A stretch of 64,000 nucleotides of DNA from Echinometra lucunter (lineage: Eukaryota > Echinodermata > Echinoidea > Camarodonta > Echinometridae). The first letter of the stretch is position 1. Each line of letters opens with the position of its first letter. The stretch spans positions 16,989,757 to 17,053,756 of the forward strand of contig CM057154.1 in the NCBI GenBank assembly GCA_029962745.1, in the 5' to 3' direction. Below are positions 1-12,672 of the stretch, piece after piece. A model generated the notes under the pieces. It was not told the origin of the DNA. It was given only the letters and a program-made list of their open reading frames with translations, and did not search any database. Position numbers and translations under genes: made by a program.

Positions 1-292
1 GATTAGTTCGAAGAGTGACATGAAAGGAGTTTGATTAGCTCCTTTTGTAATTTTATACCACTTTTATTCAAGAAGCTTACAGTTGAACATATGTTTTCAA
101 TTATTTGATCTTCCTCCTACTGAAATGATGTAATATTAAGATATCGTTGGAAACAAAGAGGAGGAGGTGGGGGGGGGGGGGGGGAATGGTAAATTGACCT
201 TTTGTGCCGCATTTTGCAACAATGTTACCTCCTTTGGTTACTTTACACAATGTTCCCACCAACACGAGAACTCTTTTTCCTAGCGTAGGACC
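1..292. other. non-coding sequence with G run
   Basis: No open frame, RNA gene or splice-flanked exon was recognised here. The stretch holds an uninterrupted G run at about 169-184 and otherwise AT-rich unique-looking DNA. Confidence 0.5.
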
Positions 293-560
293 AGGGGGTG
301 TTTCATAAAGCTGTTCGTAAAGTTACGCATAATTTTACGATCGACTTGAATATGAAGTGCCAAATGGGATTCCCTAAATTTTTTCTGACGTTGTAACAGA
401 GTGTGACTGCAATCTCCGTAATCTCAATTAAATTGTGACAAAAAATATACTTCGCAATAAAAGTGGTTATAAACACTAGTATTGTTAATCTATTTGGCTT
501 GCCATATTCAAGTAAAGTAAAGTAATTTGTAACTTTACGAACAGCTTTATGACCTCCGGG
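293..560. repeat. MITE with GTTTCATAAAGC termini
   Basis: The left end reads GTTTCATAAAGCTGTTCG and continues as TAAAGTTAC. The right end (about 529-553) carries the reverse complement, GTAACTTTACGAACAGC followed by TTTATGA. These terminal inverted repeats of about 25 bases enclose roughly 220 bases with no coding potential, which fits a short non-autonomous DNA transposon. The termini resemble those of the elements at 23267 and 26082, which also begin with a GTTTCAT motif. Confidence 0.7.
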
Positions 561-2925
561 TTTGCGACGGGCACAATCGTTGAGACAAAAGATGAATTAA
601 GGTTCATACATCATGTACATGATTTTGAATTATTTGCGTAAGCCCTAATGGCCCTCAACAGGCCAATTTGACGCCACTAATTATTAGAAATAAACGCCTG
701 TTTGCAACGGACAGTAATCATGGCAATCGAACAGTAAATATGGCTGTGGGAACGGGCTTCATCGCCTTGACCTTGATAATGTTGTCTCTTTTATTCTGAG
801 ATGGTAATATGATAGGTCTGGCCTACTTTCCAGAATGGTATGTCGGTCTTACGTGCTTTCTTGCCCCGTTTGATTCTCCGCTCGTCCGCCTAGCGAATCT
901 GCAATTGAAAAGAAGAAAAGAATAGACATAAGGCATGCATTTGACTAAAGAACTATCAGCTTCAATTCGAGGAAATACCTACGTTCCAAATGTACTTTAT
1001 CTGTAAAAAGTTTCCCAACTTTATTAGATTTAAAAAATGCCTTAAGTGACTTAATATAATTATGTGGTCTGATATAGTTTGCTATATAGTATTGTATTAT
1101 CCTGATCATGTGAATGCAGTATGACTGGAGAAGTTACTTTTCAAATTAAAAAATTCCAAAGTAAAAGAGCTTTTCACCTTTTTATTTCGAAGCTACAAGA
1201 GTCTCGTTATTTTCACTTTTGGGCATGTTGGGATACGCCCCCTATACATTGTATTGTACTATTCTTGTTGTTGGGATATTCATTAATATAGGCATATTAT
1301 GCCTTTTAAAAAATGACTGTATTGTCTCTACCCTTTCGAGATGTCGCCAATACTTCGGATGAGTACATGATACAACAAGGAAAGTCTATTTTATGTGTGG
1401 TTGCGGTCTGCCTGCATAACACTGGTGACTCTCCTCGCTTCCTTAGAAGTACTTTGAGATTCTAGTGAACCCCTGACATGTGTTTTTGTGCACTGCAAAA
1501 CAAAGAAGATCCGAAATCGGAAAACTAATTACGCAAATTAGATCAGGTAGGAACGTGAGTTGAAACCACTTTCCCTGAGATCAATCGCATTCCATCCTCT
1601 CCGCTTTAGGCCTGTTTCAATTTTTTGATGTTTTCATTGTCTTTTACCGCTTCCATCGGACGTTGGAGTCTATTTATTTATCCATACGTTGGAGAGAATT
1701 CGGTTATTAACCGTAAATTGAAGTGGTGTTCTTCTTCGTGTGGATTTAGCGTCAACCTGTAGAATAATTCTCCGAAATTCATTTGATATTGGGCTTTGTG
1801 GAGTGACATGTATCCCTGTGTCGAAACGATAGTGTACGGGTATTCAACCAATAATATTGAAACCATTATTATTGATTAAATGAGAGGGAGGAGAAGGCGG
1901 GAGAAGATCATGAAGATGGTGATGGGTAAATAGAAGAAGGAGAAGGAAACAAAGAGCAGGAGGAGGAGTAGGTGACAAGATGGAAAGAGAAGAGATGAAA
2001 AATAACGATTAAAGAGAAGACGAATATGATGAAAGAAGCATTTTAACCGGATAGGAGAAAATAAGAAAAAATTTCCTTAACAAAAAAACAGCGGTACAAT
2101 AAAAGCCACTAAATAACTTTTAAAAATCTGAGCTGCATGGTCGAACATATAATCAGTACTAATATTGTGTAAATATGAAGCCCTGAAAATGCATTTCAAA
2201 AGCATCATCATGCGCTTCACAAATAGTGAAAGTGACCTGAAATGCCAGACCGTTTTACCCCATAGAGTGCAGTGTTAAACAAAAACATATCCAGGACGGT
2301 TTTGCAAATGGCAGTATTCAGTGATTGATACCGGGAACTGATATCTTGGTAATAGTTTCATATATTTATATTCCTGGATGTATATTTATCCTTTGAACAT
2401 CTTTATACAACACAGTCATAAAAATCCAATAAATCATTAAATCAAGCCTCCACAAAGTTACCTGATCCCTTTAAATACAGGTTTATCCTCTGTTGGTGGA
2501 TGTCTTTTGTATGCGTGTAGAATCACATGCTGAAAAATGGCCCTGCCCCTACGTATATGTATCTCCATTAGGACAGGGTTCAAAGTTCTCAAACAGCTCC
2601 GTGTAATGCTAATTGCATAGAGATAACCCAGTCAAGGTCAAGTTGATCTTTGAAATCGGCAGAACAGATGACATGCCACTTCTAATTGCTACCTTCACAT
2701 AAGGATGTAAATACAATGTCTTCTTAAAGTGATTGCCAGTGTTTATCTGGACAAAGTGAAGAATTTTTTTTTGAAATGTTACTGAAATTTGATTGTTTTC
2801 CATCTTTTATATTTTTGCAGGTTTATATCTATTTTGTTTTATTTTGTAAATAATTCAACATTTTGCTCTTCTAAAGGCTGCAATTTCCTTATACTTGTTA
2901 GGCGATCATTGAACAAACTTGGAAC
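561..2925. other. non-coding DNA, no gene recognised
   Basis: AT-rich sequence without any exon that I can match to a protein family. A purine-rich GGAGAA/AGAGG tract lies at about 1880-2035. Open frames here are under 70 codons and have no recognisable motif. If copy A of Tbx1/10 has a distant first exon, this may be intron or upstream flank. Confidence 0.5.
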
Positions 2926-3183
2926 AATAATAATAATAATAATAATAATAATAACTCTTATTTACCCAGGGTAGCCACTTCAGCTATAAGCTGATCTTCC
3001 AGCCGGCCCTGCATAACATAATATGTTATTATTACCCTTCTCTATTCTTATATGCCGAGCGCCTGGCTAGAAGACAGAAGGTCCCATTTTGTAAGTCTTT
3101 GGTATGACTCGGCCGGGGATCGAACCCACGACCTCCCGTTCATGAGACGGACGCTCTATCAATTGAGCCACCATGCCCGAGTT
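2926..3183 (-). repeat. tRNA-derived SINE with (ATT)n tail
   Basis: Read on the minus strand, the element starts with a tRNA-like head at about 3177-3106. The head has a B-box GGTTCGATCCC and a CTCATGA anticodon-loop-like segment. A tRNA-unrelated body of about 150 bases follows, and the element ends in an (ATT)n tail at 2955-2926. The acceptor stem of the head does not pair well, so this is a SINE head rather than a working tRNA gene. The layout of head, body and trinucleotide tail is typical of tRNA-derived SINEs such as those of sea urchins. Confidence 0.75.
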
Positions 3184-3409
3184 GTGAGGCTTAGACCCCA
3201 CAAAATAATAAATCCTCAAGATTACGACCCCAATAGGAATTTATTTGTTTGCGTATCTGTGCGTGGATGTTGCTGGCAAATGGGTTTGAATTCCAGCACC
3301 TCCCCTGTGTTTTTTTTTTCTTACAGCAATTACAGCAGACAACAGTGAGTGGTATTTGCGAGAATAATATATATTTTTTTCATATATTTTTTGTTTAATT
3401 TTATTTGTC

Positions 3410-3475
3410 TTATTTACCCAGTGTAACCTAGTCAGTGGTTAAACACTTATTCTTTAGGGCCCTGCACCAAAACAG
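3410..3475 (-). repeat. fragment of the same SINE body
   Basis: The stretch TTATTTACCCAGTGTAACC followed by an AGGGCCCTGC motif resembles the 3' half of the SINE body at 2956-3010, which has TTATTTACCCAGGGTAGCC. No head is visible. It is probably a truncated, older copy. Confidence 0.45.
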
Positions 3476-3555
3476 ATCATGCAGATAGAGATATTGTACA
3501 ACATAATACATAAATGTGGAATGATGCTTTCCACAAGGCATAAATAATTTGTAGG

Positions 3556-3877
3556 TACACACTAAGAAAAAAAAGGTGCAATTTTGCACCCTTCAAATGC
3601 AACACTCGGAGCTCCTTTTTGGGTGCAACTTTACACCCTTAGACGCTTTTGCACCTTTAACATGTTTAAGGGTGCAGTTAGCTACATTTTGCACCCTTAA
3701 AGGTGCAAAGTTGTACCTTTTAGGATGCAAACGGGCATTTTCGGGTGCCAACAAGAACAAAAAGGTGTATTTTTGCACCTTTTCATGTAGGGTGCAAGAT
3801 CGCACCCAAAAAGGTGCTGCCAGTGCTGCATTTAGGGTGCAAAGTGCAAACTTGAAACCTTTTTTTCTTGGTGTGTA
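3556..3877. repeat. GGTGCA-rich MITE, copy 1
   Basis: Flanked by TA on both sides. It begins ACACACTAAGAAAAAAAAGG and ends CCTTTTTTTCTTGGTGTGT, which are inverted repeats. The interior is packed with GGTGCA and TGCACC words, so both strands look alike and many short hairpins are possible. A second copy lies at 11938-12277. Open frames inside it are by-products of the repeat. The TA duplication suggests a Tc1/mariner-type origin. Confidence 0.75.
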
Positions 3878-6800
3878 TGACATGATAAATTTAGGTTACA
3901 ACAAAAGCTAGGAATCTTTTACGAGTGAAATGAATTAAAGGTTAAGGAAAGAAAGGAAAAAAAAGGAATTAAAACATATTGATATTATTATATAAGCCTA
4001 CATGACTATGATGGACATTTGTGAACTGATGCGTGGTTTGAATTCTACCGCCACACATTTGATTACAAGTGAGAGAACATCTGGTTTTCTACTCTAGACA
4101 AAGCGCCGTGCAGAATAATGACAGAACAATGAAAGCAAGGTGCATGAACACTTTATTTTAAATTCAAAAGTACCGAATTATTCATGTTGTGAAACCTTCA
4201 TCATATTGTCATTTTCTCAAGAGTAAAATATTTCTATTTTATCTATTTATGTCTATGTACCTCGGATTTAAGGCGGCTTTCTCCGGGCAATCACCAGGAT
4301 CATTAAAAAAAGTAATGATTACGCATGATCAAAGGGACGGTAAAGTTTCAATTAGTGTCTTTTTCACGGATTTTGAATCTGACTTTACATATTGCGATCT
4401 GAGTGAATGTATGGCCTATTGTAAATAAAGGTGTGGGTTCGTCAAGGGATTTGGAGATAGGCCTATATCTTCAGTGAATTTAGATATGTAAACTCAAGGT
4501 AACAGCACCAGCCTCTAATGTAACGCACCGTCTGACCAGGGCTTGAAAATAATTTAGGCGGGAAGTGACGAGTGAGAAACTGATTGAAAATCCGATCGTC
4601 TGCACTGAGTACACGCATCAGCTGTTCGTCCACAGGTCGCGATTTATCTCAATTAAAACATCATCAATCGATGCCGAAACGACCCATGTATAACACAGGA
4701 GATAGTGACAGTTTGCCTTTCCTATATCTATATTTTCGTCTTTCTCTTTCGAAATGAGACTATGCACTGTTCATGCTAAGGCATTTTGTGAGAAAATTTC
4801 TAGAAATTATTATGAAAGGTTGATTTTGTAGGAGCAATTGTGTATTGTGTTGCGATTTTTTAGAGTTATGAAAAATGATTACGTATTGATGAAATCGTGC
4901 CGAACTATATACATTCGTAGAAACGTGAGGCTCGGCATACCGTAGTCTCGGAATTTTAACATGTTGGATATGAGTTTGGTGTTTCCGGAGAGTACGTTGC
5001 TACTATGATATTTCACATAGCAAGGAATGAAAAGAATATATTATGACGAAAAATTCACTCGAAGAGTTTGGCACGACATGACGATCACACTAATAAATTT
5101 GAAGGCTAACGTGAAAGTTTCTACTTCTACATGAAAAAAAGAGAAGAATCATTGGATACCTTAACTTAAATCTCTTTTAAACAGTTAAAAATCATACCGA
5201 ATTTTCTTTACCCAGAAGGAATGATGCCTAGAGACAACATGAGAGTACCTGCTACCGTTCGCATTACGATGTCCTTTATAATAACTGGCAATCCGTAGAG
5301 GAACACGAAGAATAGGAAACGAACAAGGAGAGTACGAACTGATGACAGAATATTAAAGTGATATTAGAAGTAAATGTGTGTAGTTCATCCAAGAGACCCA
5401 AGTTGATTTTAGAATATTACAGCCACAAAGAAAGTATATGACATGTATATCTGTATCTATAAATTGCGAAAGATATGTTTTGAATATTCTGTGTATATAA
5501 ACATGTGCTTGCCAGATGTCCTATTCTATCGAAATTTTGATTAGTAAAATAATCAAGTAAGTGTATTTGTTGAGAGGATGTTGATTATGTTAGAAAGTAC
5601 AAGCTGGCAAGGATTGAGGGAATGTACAGTCAATATTTAATATCAACTAATGTCAAATTGTTTCAGTGATAGAATTGTTGCATTAAATTTCATTGTGTGT
5701 ATATTCAACTCCTAGCCATGTTTCTGAAAAAAGGATGGCTTTAACACTTCAGCATGAAATGCATTAGTTTTTGAAGAAGACTAATGAATTTCGACTCTCA
5801 TCATGCTCATGTTGATTGTATATCTTTTTAATACATTCCACCACACTAATTACAATTATTCTGAAGAAGACACAAAAATATAAGAGAAAACAAATTTTCT
5901 GTAATTGAAATAGTAAAGCTTAAGTTGAAACGGATAGGCCCCAGGGGCAAAAAAAAAAAGGGGGGGGAGGGGAATTTATCGTTACGGTTAGAAATGTCGG
6001 TTAAAGTTTTATTCATGTTCAATTGATCAGTAGAAACCACGTCGGTCATAGGAATGGCTATTACCTCCTCACGAATTAATAAGACAGTTATATTAATGAT
6101 CGATGACACTTTAATTGGTCCGTCAGCAAACACACAACAGGTGAACATCCGGGTACTCCATGTCTGACTTAGCCTCGTTAACATTCATGAGACAGAGAGG
6201 GAGACTGCAGTTGCGTTCCCACTGCCTCTGTAATGTCTTCCAACGGGACTATATAATACTACAGACCATTGAGGCAGTTCGAAGATACAATATGCGCATG
6301 AGCATAATGTTAATTGCATAAAATGATGTTAAGCAGTGCTCTAAGACATTTTACTAGACATTTTGCCATGAAAGTTTTGTAAGCATCATTCCTATAGCCA
6401 CCAACCGTGGATTCTGTAATGCAAAGGTAGAAACATAACAAAGAACAATGAACAAAATAAAATCTAGGAAACAGTATACACCCCGTCACTTTGGGATTGA
6501 TTCAGATAAGGACCACTGCACAATGTGGAACGAACTGGATTACATGTATTCTTGATAATGTGAAATAGGCAAGCCGCAGGGAGAGTACATTTGAAACTAC
6601 ATGTATATGAAAAACAGTTTTACAAAGTATCGTCAGTGGAAACGACGTTAGCCCAGGCTGAGGATATCGACCCTCTAATTCAATAGCCGCTAATGTACGG
6701 TGGCCTCAAGTGTGCGAAGACACTAGTAAGTTTTTTTCCAGGGTGACGTCAGAAAAGGGAAAAGTTTATTAGATCACTCGGTTGGCAATGGATTCTGAGC

Positions 6801-7711
6801 TGTCCATGCAATAACTTTACTTTCAGGCAAACTTTGATTTTGCTAAAACAAAGAACATATTATGAGAACAAACAAAAACCCTACCTCTTATTTTGTCAAG
6901 AATAAGGAGCAGGTGAGCAAAGTCTTAAGCATCCCCATGATGCACAGTGGTTTTATTTGATATGCAACCGACGCCTAAAGGCGCCTTCTGGATTTAGGAA
7001 TTACGCTTTTTCCTTCCCACAGATAATTTTTTTTTTTTTTTGGGGGGGGGGTTGAGGTTGAACTTTTCTCTTAAAAAAAAACGATTTTTTTCTCCTTTAA
7101 AAGGCTCGTTGTACCTGGGATTGCATAGGATTAAAAATTTTTACACGACTCCTGCTTGTGTGAGACGTGCTCACTAGCCTTTAGACCTGCAGACTTGAAT
7201 AGTCAGCCGAATAAAATAATTGGTAATGCGGTAAAATGGGGTCATTACACACCTGGGTATTTCTCCCTGTCTGCCCTCCATATTTTTTGCGCGGTAATTT
7301 GCAAAGAACCATAAAAGTTTCATCGCAAGGAAATGGCGCACATGCTCGATGCATCAAGATATTGTCACGATGTTACGTAACTGATCGGAAAGATTCGTCT
7401 CGAAATGGCAAATTAGCCGACAATTCAAGCGAGGGGTCGAGGAGGGATGGCGAGGGAATGCCCATAGATCGTTCAGTTGTGGGTTTGCCAATGACGTAGC
7501 AAAAAAAATAAGGGGGGGAAAGGGTATAAAATTATCTAATTATACTATGAAATATATTACCAAGAATTCTATGTGAAAGCTATATCCAAGACTCTTAGAT
7601 GGGAGCAGGCATGGATTGGCTATGTTCCTCTATTTAGTTCGAAACCAAGTTGCTGCGCTAATGCCCTCTGGTAAGGCATTAATCCTCATTATCAGGTCCC
7701 TCAGAGAGGAC
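3878..7711. other. non-coding DNA, no gene recognised
   Basis: No protein-like exon, RNA gene or clear transposon was recognised. A run of A then G lies at about 5951-5968 and a T then G run at 7027-7050. The longest open frames (minus strand 5846-6184; plus strand 4189-4428 and 7236-7499) are under 115 codons and lack recognisable motifs, so I treat them as chance. Confidence 0.5.
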
Positions 7712-8207
7712 TTAAAGGCATTGGCTAACTTTGTGGGTAGCTGATTTAAAAAAATTCTCAAACTAAGATGAAACATGTGTATGAGTACTTGTATTTGTAC
7801 TCAAAAACCCCTGAAACCAACCATAATTTGGAATGAAAAAGTGTAAGTAAGTAACGCAAACGGCAATTTTATAATCCTTCGTCTCACGAGACAATCACTA
7901 AGAGGACTACTTGCTTGAATTTGAAAATGCCGTTTTGTGCCTCCCGCCGCGTGATACGCCAATACACTTAGTACGGTAAGGTGAGTCATACGCACATGCG
8001 CACTCCTTATGTCTATTCTGTGCAACCGACCCTCGTATATTTTTCAAACATTGGTTCACATTTTTGATATTTAAAAATACTTGCTGTGATATTATACTTT
8101 GAAACTTTCAGACTGGTATTTTACACTATAACCTTATGTTTATCCCATTTTCAAGTAATAAAAACAAGATTTTTTAAAATCATAACAATGTTAACCAATG
8201 CCTTTAA
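7712..8207. repeat. TTAA-flanked MITE (piggyBac-like)
   Basis: TTAA at 7712-7715 and again at 8204-8207 border an element that starts AGGCATTGGCTAAC and ends GTTAACCAATGCCT, which are inverted repeats of each other with few mismatches. The 488-base interior has no transposase motif. TTAA target duplication is the hallmark of the piggyBac superfamily, so this looks like a non-autonomous member. Confidence 0.75.
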
Positions 8208-9311
8208 GTCGGGGAATCTCGTTGCTTAATAAGCATGCATGCTTTCTTGGCAGTCAGGTAAACATGGTAATCAAACCAGTAACCAATAACCAATTTGTCT
8301 TCAAGCTATTCTTTTGATTTTAACTGTGCATGATTTCCAGTCGTTACTAATGAAAAAAGGAATTAATCGAATGATTCTTCTCTTGCCATTTATTAATGCT
8401 TTGCATAAAAACGTCTTCATTGAAAAAGAGCCATAATGCAGGGCAACGCAAAGCTGAACTTGCCTGAACATTTATGAAGGAATGTCTTAGATTTTCAGAT
8501 TATAGATGACCAACAACATAGATTCTAAGTTCAAACTTAACTTTATGTATACTACTATCCATTACAATATATTACTACACGTCCTTAAAACCCAGCTCCG
8601 TCTCAGTAGGAAAGTTTGATTAATTGACCGTAATTCAATTAAGTCATTATATGATAATAGGCGATACTAAACCAGATGAGCAGACGACATTTGTCATCGC
8701 GTCAATTATTTAAGGAGGCGGGAAACAGTTAAGTGTCAGAAATCCGTTTTGCGGTCATTTCTAGTCACAAAGAATGCTGCTAGAAGTAGAGACAAACCTC
8801 AGGGCACCTATAGTTTTATTTATCTTTGTGGTACTCTATACGCCCCCCTCCCCCTGTTTGCTCAAAATATTTGTGTGTATAATTCTGAAAATCTGACACG
8901 ATTTTAAGCATCCTTGAAAGTACGTTTAGGCCTAAACTTTTCCAGATATGTTAATTTCATATTTGCTTCTACTGTCGAAATATCGTCACTTCAGGATTGA
9001 TCTTGCTACTTCTATTTCTCTTGTAGCATTACAGCAGCTGTAATGCTATACATGCTATACCATTGGCATTTGTAATACTTCTTGCAAACTTAAAGTAACA
9101 AGTAAAATTCTGTCCAATATTCAGATTCTGGTAAATTTTCCCATTGCTAAGTAATATAATATCGCATTTAACCCTTTCCCCACATACTGGGTAAATCTTC
9201 AACTAAAATCTTGAGTGCTGTTTTGATTTGATACCTATATTTTATTTTACGAAAAAGGGATAAAGTAGATAGATATGATTGGCAGGTAAAGAGAAACGCA
9301 GAATAAAGTCA
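8208..9311. other. non-coding DNA, no gene recognised
   Basis: AT-rich sequence with no recognisable exon, RNA gene or repeat structure. Confidence 0.5.
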
Positions 9312-9570
9312 TACACTGTACATAATATTGGGTTAAAATTTTAACCAGCACGAGGGTAAGTATTATGTCCAACCAACTTTGGGAAATATCTTTATCCAAA
9401 ACGGGAAGCAATATTGTTCCGTTAGGGTAAAAATAAACAGTAATTGCTTTAGAATAGGCAAAAATTCCATCAAATTGGATTTTTTAAAAATGCCAAAAGA
9501 ATTCCCAAAGTTGGTTGGACACATAATTACCCTCATGGCACATTTTTGCCCAATAGTTTTTTAGAGTGTA
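9312..9570. repeat. TA-flanked MITE with long inverted ends
   Basis: The left arm contains TCCAACCAACTTTGGGAA at about 9368-9385. The right arm carries TTCCCAAAGTTGGTTGGA at about 9502-9519, its exact inverse. The inverted similarity extends outward through GAGGGTAA and ATTGGG motifs to TACACT at the left end and AGTGTA at the right end. Flanking TA dinucleotides fit a Tc1/mariner-type target duplication. There is no coding capacity. Confidence 0.75.
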
Positions 9571-10927
9571 GAGAAGAATTATTCCGTGAAGGATAAAAGG
9601 AATGGAGTAGGAAGTAGATGTGAACAAGAAAGATAAAGGGAGGCAGGGAATCCTAAGAGAATCGCAACTACATCTACAAACCATTTAGTGAAAGTACACG
9701 AGCCCCTGCCTACTGGAATCGGAGATAGTTGTGTCACTCGTTGATAGAGTATTCCTAGTGTTTGAGCCGATGACAGGATGGTATTATCTCGCTGTCCTTC
9801 CATGAATACACCCAAATACTCCACCAAAACGTCATCATCTCATCTCGATCCAGCCGCGATGGTCGGTCCCTGACACTTCCAATTGAAAGCTTATGTTTGC
9901 CTTGATATCCGGCAATCACATCCAAAGCGGTCGCTCCATTATCAATCTTGCTTATCTATCATTAGTTATATTTTCCAGCGTCTTTTCTATCTTTTAATGG
10001 GAACATAAGAGACATTCATTATACCATGAAAAATGTAGTTGGTACCGTAATGACCACAATATAATAATCCTCAATATCTTGACGTTTAATATTAGTCAAG
10101 ATTGTAGCTACCATCTCCCTACCAATGTAATAACCATAGTTTTAAAATGTGATCTTTTGATATAATGTAATCATTTCCTCATGCTAAATTTGTATATTCC
10201 ATCGCTAAGACGGTAATCATACAGCTATTCGTTGTTTAATGAAAGGGGTGTATAGGAGCATGAACGTACTAATGTACAACACCCCATTTTGATAAGTATC
10301 AATAAGGATATTTCTCCTGTATTATCTAGAGCATTATAAAGATCACCAACAGCTACAGGATAAATCTCGTTTGTATTACTGTTCTTACAATACTTACAAA
10401 CTGGCGATAAAACGGAAAAATCTAAAATACAGTGAATCATGTTTTCATCAATAGTCACCCCAAAAGGAAATCATACCATTCTGAACACGTTTGTGTGAAG
10501 ATGAGTAACATAAAGTCGCTCACTGGCTTATACATGTCAGCGCATTCAGGCCCTGCGGCTACGGAACCCCGAGGTCATGACTAGCCTCGGGCATACCCGG
10601 GAGCTTCGGCAGCCGGGCAGGGATGTTGCCCGATGACATACCGATTGCGTCAATTCATTATAGGAACATTCTCTCGATTACTGCTTCTTTATGAGTCATA
10701 ACTTGTTTTCTTGATGATTGGGGGTCTTTCTCCAAAGACAATGCTGTTTCTGAGTATCACTACAGACACTTCTACTGTATTACAAAAACATGACAAAGGA
10801 ACAGGATATCATACTTCGTTGTTCAACTGACCGTACCATGTCATCCAAAGTTTACTCCTGTAGTCGGGCAAGGGCGGAATGGAAGGTCATCAATTTACAT
10901 GAAAATTGATTTTTGAAATCATGATTT

Positions 10928-10982
<55 letters not shown>

Positions 10983-11311
10983 CTGCACTCACATGAGCAC
11001 CAACCAGAATTTATAAAAGTAAAATCTAACTGTTGCAAAAATTAAAGTTGACAAATAATATGAAATTGCTCTTTCCTGTCTCTTTCCCCTACCGCAGAAT
11101 GAAAGGTTATCACTTTAATAATTTTCCAAAGATATAAGGCCATGTAAAATTTAATTCTTGTTTCTTTTCCGAATATTTTTGAATTGAGGAGATGGTTCCG
11201 TGTTCTTTGATATTTTTTCTGTATATTAAAATGCTATGCAGTGCTATATCAACACAATTTTTTTCCTTTTTCATTGTCATGTGTATATCAAACATTTGAG
11301 ACTGAAAGAGA
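9571..11311. other. non-coding DNA with (AT)n microsatellite
   Basis: No gene recognised. It contains a (TA)n tract at about 10930-10976 and a short GC-rich patch at about 10545-10630, unlike its AT-rich surroundings, that I could not assign. Confidence 0.5.
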
Positions 11312-11700
11312 CTAAGACCTCTTTTACACCAAGCGGCCGCGGCCCGGCCCCGCATTTTGTGTCGTTTACACCGGGACCGCGGCCGTGGCCTGTATCTAGA
11401 TCCTTTCAAAGTTTCGTCGTAGGAGCGCTCTACAATTTGACAAAGCCTTTTTTATCCCCGCGCGCCCGGTTTGTAATTCTACAATATTGGCTTTATGACG
11501 TCATTGAAAACGGAAGATGCCCCGCATTTGGCCCCCGCTCCGCGTTTACACCAAAACTGGCCGCGGCCCGGCCGCGGCCAAGACTACGTCCAGAGCTGGG
11601 CCGAAATTGGCCCCGCATTTGGCACCGCATTTGATTTTTGACCTTTTACACCAAGGGCTGGCCGGGTCGCGGCCCAAGGCTTGGTGTAAAGGGGTCTAAG
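11312..11700. repeat. GC-rich element with long inverted ends
   Basis: The left end reads CTAAGACCTCTTTTACACC, followed by GCGGCCGCGGCCC. The right end, read on the other strand, gives CTTAGACCCCTTTACACC followed by GGGCCGCGACCC. These imperfect inverted repeats of about 35 bases enclose further CCGCGGCC blocks and repeated CCCCGCATTTGGC words. The GC content contrasts with the AT-rich flanks. It is best read as a non-autonomous DNA transposon of unknown superfamily. Confidence 0.6.
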
Positions 11701-11937
11701 ACACAATGTGAAAATACATGATATTGAATGTTTTGTTGACTCATTGTGGAGATGCGCGCAGATATAAATTATATCATTTTGAGTCAGAACGTCAAACCTA
11801 GCTATGATACGGCCAATCAAAGATTTAATTATATATCTTATCGAAAATATATTTTCCTTGATACTTTCGTTTTCGTTATTCCTCGATTTGCCACAAAGTA
11901 CTCTGCGTTTCTTCATAGAACTATTAAGTTGTTCAGA

Positions 11938-12277
11938 TACACCTAAGGAAAAAAAGGTGCGATTTTGCACCACAAATGCAACAATAGCAGCACCTTTTGG
12001 GTACAATCTTTCACCCTAAATGAAAAAGTGCAAAGATGCACCCTTTCGTACTTGTTTGCACCCGGAAATGCCTATCTGCATCCTTAAATTTTTGCATTCA
12101 AAAGGTGCAATTTTACACCTTCCCTAAAGGGTATAACACAGAATCCTTGAGGGTGCAAAATGTAGCTTCCTGCACCCTAATGGTGCATTATGCTTCTTGG
12201 GTTGTAAAGCTGCACCCATAAAGGAGCTCCTGGAGTTGAAAGGTGCAAAATTGAACCTTTTTTGTTCTTAGTGTGTA
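11938..12277. repeat. GGTGCA-rich MITE, copy 2
   Basis: Begins TACACCTAAGGAAAAAAAGG and ends CTTAGTGTGTA. It has the same A-run, GGTGCA/TGCACC interior and TA border as the copy at 3556-3877, but with many differences. Two such copies within 9 kb support a genuine transposable family. Confidence 0.75.
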
Positions 12278-12672
12278 GAGTTTCAGATTGTAGAAAGAGG
12301 TATAGGCTGTTAAGCTTTACACCATTTCCCTTAAGGTATAAGTCTAGAGGAATACCATTCACATTGGCTTTGTACGTCATCAATAACACAAGAAATGCAA
12401 TACGGTTATGCCAAAGCGAATACATCATCTGGCCGAAGAGAAAGTATACAAGAACTCCCCCAGATCTAATTCTGTCCAGTGCAGTCAACAACATTCGCCA
12501 AACGCTCGAACTGTCAGCTGATGATGCGGGGTTACGTTCAAATTTGACGTTGACAAATTTGTTGTCAACTTCTCGCGCAAGTGTTTTCTCGCGCAAAGCA
12601 TCGCTCAGACGACAGTTTCAATTGGTAGATGAAGGCGTGGAACGTTTCGCACAAAGCACAGGTCTATACTGA
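12278..12672 (+). pseudogene. open frame of unknown origin, possibly LINE C-terminal remnant
   Basis: An uninterrupted frame of about 130 codons carries the segment VINNTRNAIRLCQSEY, and the sequence ends just past a serine/arginine-rich stretch. The spacing of aromatic, Arg-Asn and Lys-rich parts is loosely like the region after the reverse transcriptase in some non-LTR elements, but I cannot name a family. It directly follows a MITE and has no recognised partner sequence. Chance or a decayed retrotransposon are both possible. Confidence 0.2.

Noticed and set aside
3106..3177. Possible tRNA-Met gene on the minus strand
   Set aside because: The B-box is good and a CAT anticodon-like loop exists, but the acceptor stem does not pair and a SINE body with (ATT)n tail follows.
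5846..6184. 112-codon minus-strand frame
   Set aside because: No recognisable motif, no splice-flanked structure, and length compatible with chance in 64 kb.
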